A DNA stretch of 64,000 nt from Drechslerella dactyloides. Taxonomy: Eukaryota; Ascomycota; Orbiliomycetes; Orbiliales; Orbiliaceae. Below, piece after piece: positions 60,393 to 64,000 of the stretch. The DNA is taken from the NCBI GenBank assembly GCA_020064725.1, contig JAGTWJ010000002.1:62001-126000 (forward strand). The letters run 5' to 3'. The notes under the pieces are model-generated. The model worked only from the letters and a program-made list of their open reading frames with translations. It was not told the DNA's origin and ran no database searches. The translations under genes and the position numbers were made by a program. The number at the start of each line of letters is the position of its first letter. Position 1 is the first letter of the stretch.

Positions 60393-61460
60393 GTAGGCCG
60401 CACCTTAGATTTAGATGCTGCCGAAATCCCGACCTTCCTTATGGATTATACGAAGCCAATGTTGAGCTTGGGGGCCATCAGCGCGACCGACAGGCCAATA
60501 TTATATTACCAAATATCTATAAGCCTCTGTCAGCCCCCCCCACCCGTTTTCATACTTCGCGGGGCAGCCTGGGAAAAAAGCGAGAGAATAACGTAGGGAA
60601 AGTTCAAAAACCAAAGTAAAAATTAGCAAGGAACAGAATCGCACTTACGACGGGACGGTATCCACGAATTCATGTATCACATCTTTCTGTATTCACGCCA
60701 TTTGTTTATTCAGTGCGATAGAGGATAGAATAGAAAAATAGAAAACGGGATCTTCAAGTCGAGCAGACAACTGTTAGATACAGTGGAAATCGTATATGTC
60801 GGGATGTGACTCTTAAACCCATCTTTGTTGAATAAGTTATCAGGGTGCACGCCTCGTCTAACTGGAGTCCACGTACAATTCATACAGGTTGTTGCGCTTG
60901 CTCCGCCAGTGATGCTGCCGTCCTCTACTCTGTCCAAGGTCCCAACAACCGGGTCAACCACTACAACTCCGCCGACGCCAAAGGCCTGATCATCTCGTTT
61001 CTAATTACAGAGTGGCTGGAATTAGTTGTGTTATTCCTTCCCCGAACAGAACTGTGCATGTGTTGGGCCTATGTTGAAATTCGAGTGACTTAGAATATTA
61101 GGCGAGACCAATTGACGCACCATTTTGATATCATATTTTTCGACGAACACAAGATCCTAAGATACTCTGTGGGCCATGCCATTGGTGGACCTGTCCCAGG
61201 AGAATCCTTTCCCCGCCAAAAGGAGGGGTTGTGCGTGTTTTCTGGGCTGTATGCGGGACAAGAATTCGATTGAGCTGTAAACCGCGTATTTAAAAAGGCT
61301 CAAGAGTCCCCGATTTAATTCGAAGGTGCCGGTATATAGTAACATATCCAAGTTGTTTTAGGGCAGTACGCAGCGAGTTTGAATATCACAGGTATCCTCT
61401 AGCAATACGATTTAATAGAGTGCGTATTCTGATTCTTGCTTCTTGTATTTAGTGATTCGA
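60393..61460. other. Intergenic region of about 1.07 kb
   Basis: Between the secreted protein and the MYND gene, both on plus. Short frames on both strands lack domains. Nothing was recognised. Confidence 0.5.
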
Positions 61461-62170
61461 ATGGCGACCGATTCTCGTTGCACGTTTGCTGGAATCCTGC
61501 TACGGATCTCTGTGGCCGGTGCAAGCTCGTGAGATATTGTGGTCCGATTTGCCAGAGAGCTGACTGGAAGACACACAAAAAATTTTGCCGTCCGGATACA
61601 TATCCAGCGAAAGATGGTGAAGTCACGTCCTATCGCGGCATCCTGTTTGCGATCGACGAACAGAACCCTCGATTTGTCGAACTACAAGTTGAGAGCGAGC
61701 ATTCCAACAATGGCCAAGTGCCATCAATGATGCCGGGTATCAAACGACTCCTCGAACAAAGTGCACGTGGGGGCACGCGTTCCCTGCGGCGAAGCGGAGT
61801 GGAGAACCGCGAACGAGAGTTGATGAGGGGTCAGCTTGTGTTGCATGAGCACGAATACATAGGAAAAGGGTCCCCCAATTTGGCGTTACGAAACTTTATG
61901 GGTCTTGGGCCGGAGTTCGATTTGATGGGTCCAGTGGTTTTGACGAAGTGTAAAAGGGAGGCGAATAATAGCAACACGGATGAGTTTATGGATATCGAAG
62001 TGGATGACTTGAAAGACGTGGTAGACTTTCTTCGATTCCAGATGACTCAGTCAGCCGTGCAGAAGAGAATGTTCAGTAATTTCAATTTTTTCGACACGCT
62101 GGAAAAGTTGGGATCTGGAGTACCTAGCCGTGGTACTGGAGGGGGTGAGGAGGGAGTTTCAGCTCTATGA
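61461..62170 (+). CDS. MYND-type zinc-finger protein with an apparent 1-nt frameshift near the start
   Basis: The main frame reads VCWNPATDLCGRCKLVRYC, then GPICQRADWKTHKKFC, a MYND finger (C-x7-C-x2-C...C-x3-C-x7-H-x3-C) that binds Zn and proteins. The first cysteine of the finger is missing in this frame, which also has no ATG ahead of it. In the +1 frame the ATG at 61461 gives MATDSRC, whose Cys (codon 61479-61481) is one base short of the needed spacing. The remaining 200 residues contain no named domain. Either a single-base deletion has broken the gene, or the sequence has an error, or an upstream exon exists. Function is unknown; MYND proteins often act in transcription or methylation. 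Confidence 0.55.
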
Positions 62171-64000
62171 AGGGAGCGATACAGGTTGGGTTTTGAAAGG
62201 CGAGAGAGCGAGAAGTTGAGTTTAAAGGATACATACAATGCTATTGCTTCGCCTGAGGCACCGCTTTGATTGGGCTTCTACGTATCTGTCGAGGTTAGCC
62301 ACTTGATATCATGATGCTACCCGTAGGAAAACTTAGGGAGCCCGATCGATGCTCTACATTGGAACGGAGAAACTGCTGTATACGGAATATATTCGCAAAA
62401 AAAAAAAACTTTCAACTGCGTAAGCCAATTCTTTTAACCATCTGCCTAACTTAAAGTCATTGATCAAACCTCAGGGCTGTCGTATGCCGGAGCGCTAATG
62501 TGTCCCTGTTAAAGAAGTTACGAGGTTATGAGGTCACATTGCATCCATTCGGCTAACTGTAGCTATTGCAAATTGCCGTGAACGTACATACATATATATA
62601 TAGCTGCGAAGAAAAACAGTTGCTAGGTTTCTCTGCCGTTAGGATATATAGAGTGTTTTCTGGCTTTTGAGTCTCTAGAATCCTTGTCATGCATACTACC
62701 AACGAAGGTTCATCCAGAGAAATTACAGCATCTAAGTCCGACTTGCGCGACGGGAGTGAGTAGGAACCTGGAACGATGTAGGCAAACCCGATCTTGGATT
62801 CATGCAACGGCGTCAAAATGCAAAACCCTGATCAACGGATCACCGGACTTCTCCCTCTTGATGATCTCACCAGTTACTTCGTTTGCATGTCACTAGCACC
62901 GAATCAAGCTCCTTTGCAATTGCTGGTGCGCTCAGAGCCAGTCGGTCGGCAATTAGTCCCCGTCCACGCGGAATCCCTGCCGGACTCTTTGGACCCCCAC
63001 ACGCCCATGCACCAGTGGTAATTGGCTGGGATCTGGCATTGAGGCTGGGATGGCCCAAAATGTCGCACAAACCAGCAAGCGGGTCATGCAGATATATAAT
63101 ATTCTGCAGGCTCAAGGCTGGAATTCTGGTGCTTTCTTATCCATAGGTCGCACACATATCTGTTTTGATGTTAGAATTGACAGTCAGCCTCGCGCCTCAG
63201 ACGTACCAGTCTGTACCGATACGATTAGTTTGTGATATCTTACGGCCGCGAACTGGTCTAGTTTCTACAGCTGCTGCCGTCTTTCGATGCTTACCACGAT
63301 GTTCACACTACCCATATTGCTTACTGAGTGCTTACAGGCACCTGGGCATGTATCGACAATCTGCAAGATCATTGCACGCATGTGAGAATGAGTGCACTCG
63401 TTGTCAAGCTACTCAGTTTGCCCCACAGGCTGGGGTGTCCACAAATCAGGCTTTGTTTCTGATGTGCACTTGGCGGCATCGTGAGCCTACGTATCCCTTG
63501 CAGGAGAACAGAATGGCAGGCAATGCAGGAAGGCAAGTAAGACTTGTGTAGCACTGAAAGTACCAATCTCCAAGTCAAGATGTCCAGCTCTTATTTGTGA
63601 GGACTGGACTGGAACTCTGCTCTGTCTGATAATTATAATCATAACCGCGTATCGATATAATCTGTAGCATGCCATCCTCATCCCATCCATCCCATTTGCT
63701 GTGCAACCATGCAGCCTGTCGGCCCACGGAATTTCTTTCATGCTACGGTACCTGCGAACGGAGGGCAAGCGAGGGGTGGCAGCTGCACATCAGGGATGCC
63801 GTTGCTCTTATCATTCGGGACGAGCGCATAAACAGCTGGACTGGCCAAGAGGCTGAACCTCCAAGCGCGATAACGCAAAATGAGGACTATCCAGCTCACA
63901 AAAATGCCTGTAGTTGTTCAAATTCCGCCTCCCAGATCCCCACCTACAAATACCTCTTGTTTCTCTCTTTGCCTCCGGATCATGTCCGATCTAATTTTGA
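62171..64000. other. Unassigned right end of the window
   Basis: About 1.8 kb. Frames at 62553-62816 (minus), 63165-63551 (plus) and 63487-63768 (minus) lack domains. The last 100 bp are C/T-rich and resemble a promoter leader for a gene beyond the edge. No gene is supported. Confidence 0.45.

Noticed and set aside
1..64000. CRISPR arrays, bacterial operons, integrated viral genes
   Set aside because: No spacer-repeat arrays, no polycistronic layout and no viral hallmark proteins were seen; the spliced gene models are fungal throughout.

Overview
This 64 kb window is nuclear DNA from a filamentous ascomycete (Pezizomycotina). The genes are spliced, mostly with 50-90 nt GT-AG introns, and spaced by 0.3-4 kb on both strands. 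The families are typical of that group: a LaeA-like methyltransferase, a KRE2-type mannosyltransferase, a giant DUF3638/DUF3645 protein, an RXT3 homologue, F-box/leucine-rich-repeat-like proteins and a small secreted cysteine-containing protein. There are no bacterial operons, CRISPR arrays, rRNA genes or convincing tRNA genes. Exon boundaries were worked out by hand from splice signals plus reading-frame continuity, and in every multi-exon model the phases close to a multiple of three.

Layout. 1-15 kb: the 3' part of an alpha/beta-hydrolase/ZZ-finger protein (+), a Dabb-domain protein (+), an F-box protein (-), RNA polymerase II subunit RPB3 (+), a secreted aspartic-protease-fold protein with degenerate catalytic motifs (-), and an eight-exon SAM methyltransferase (-), then about 2.8 kb with no clear gene. 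15-28 kb: RXT3-like Rpd3L subunit with a very long P/Q/H-rich N terminus (-), a 2.7 kb repeat-bearing gap, an NAD(P)-binding protein (+), a DUF726/TMCO4-type membrane hydrolase (+) and a GT15 mannosyltransferase (-). 28-38 kb: a degenerate gap ending in an LTR-like element just upstream of BLOC1S1/BLS1 (+), then GON7 (+) and a second F-box paralogue (+). 38-49 kb: one 8-exon gene for a 3,437-residue DUF6606/DUF3638/DUF3645 protein (-). 50-57 kb: a third F-box-like protein (+), then BTN1/CLN3 (-) and VPS39/VAM6 (+) divergent from a shared 512 bp promoter. 57-64 kb: a transposase N-terminal remnant, a secreted repeat protein behind a tandem-repeat promoter, a MYND-finger gene with an apparent 1-nt frameshift, and about 1.8 kb of unassigned end sequence.

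Functional themes are housekeeping transcription (RPB3, RXT3), tRNA modification (GON7) and endolysosomal/vacuolar traffic (BLOC1S1, BTN1, VPS39), with accessory, probably lineage-specific genes between them. The strongest items for follow-up are the doubly degenerate secreted aspartic-protease homologue, the giant P-loop DUF3638 protein, the BTN1-VPS39 divergent pair, the secreted repeat protein with its repeat-bearing promoter, and the LTR-like promoter next to BLOC1S1.
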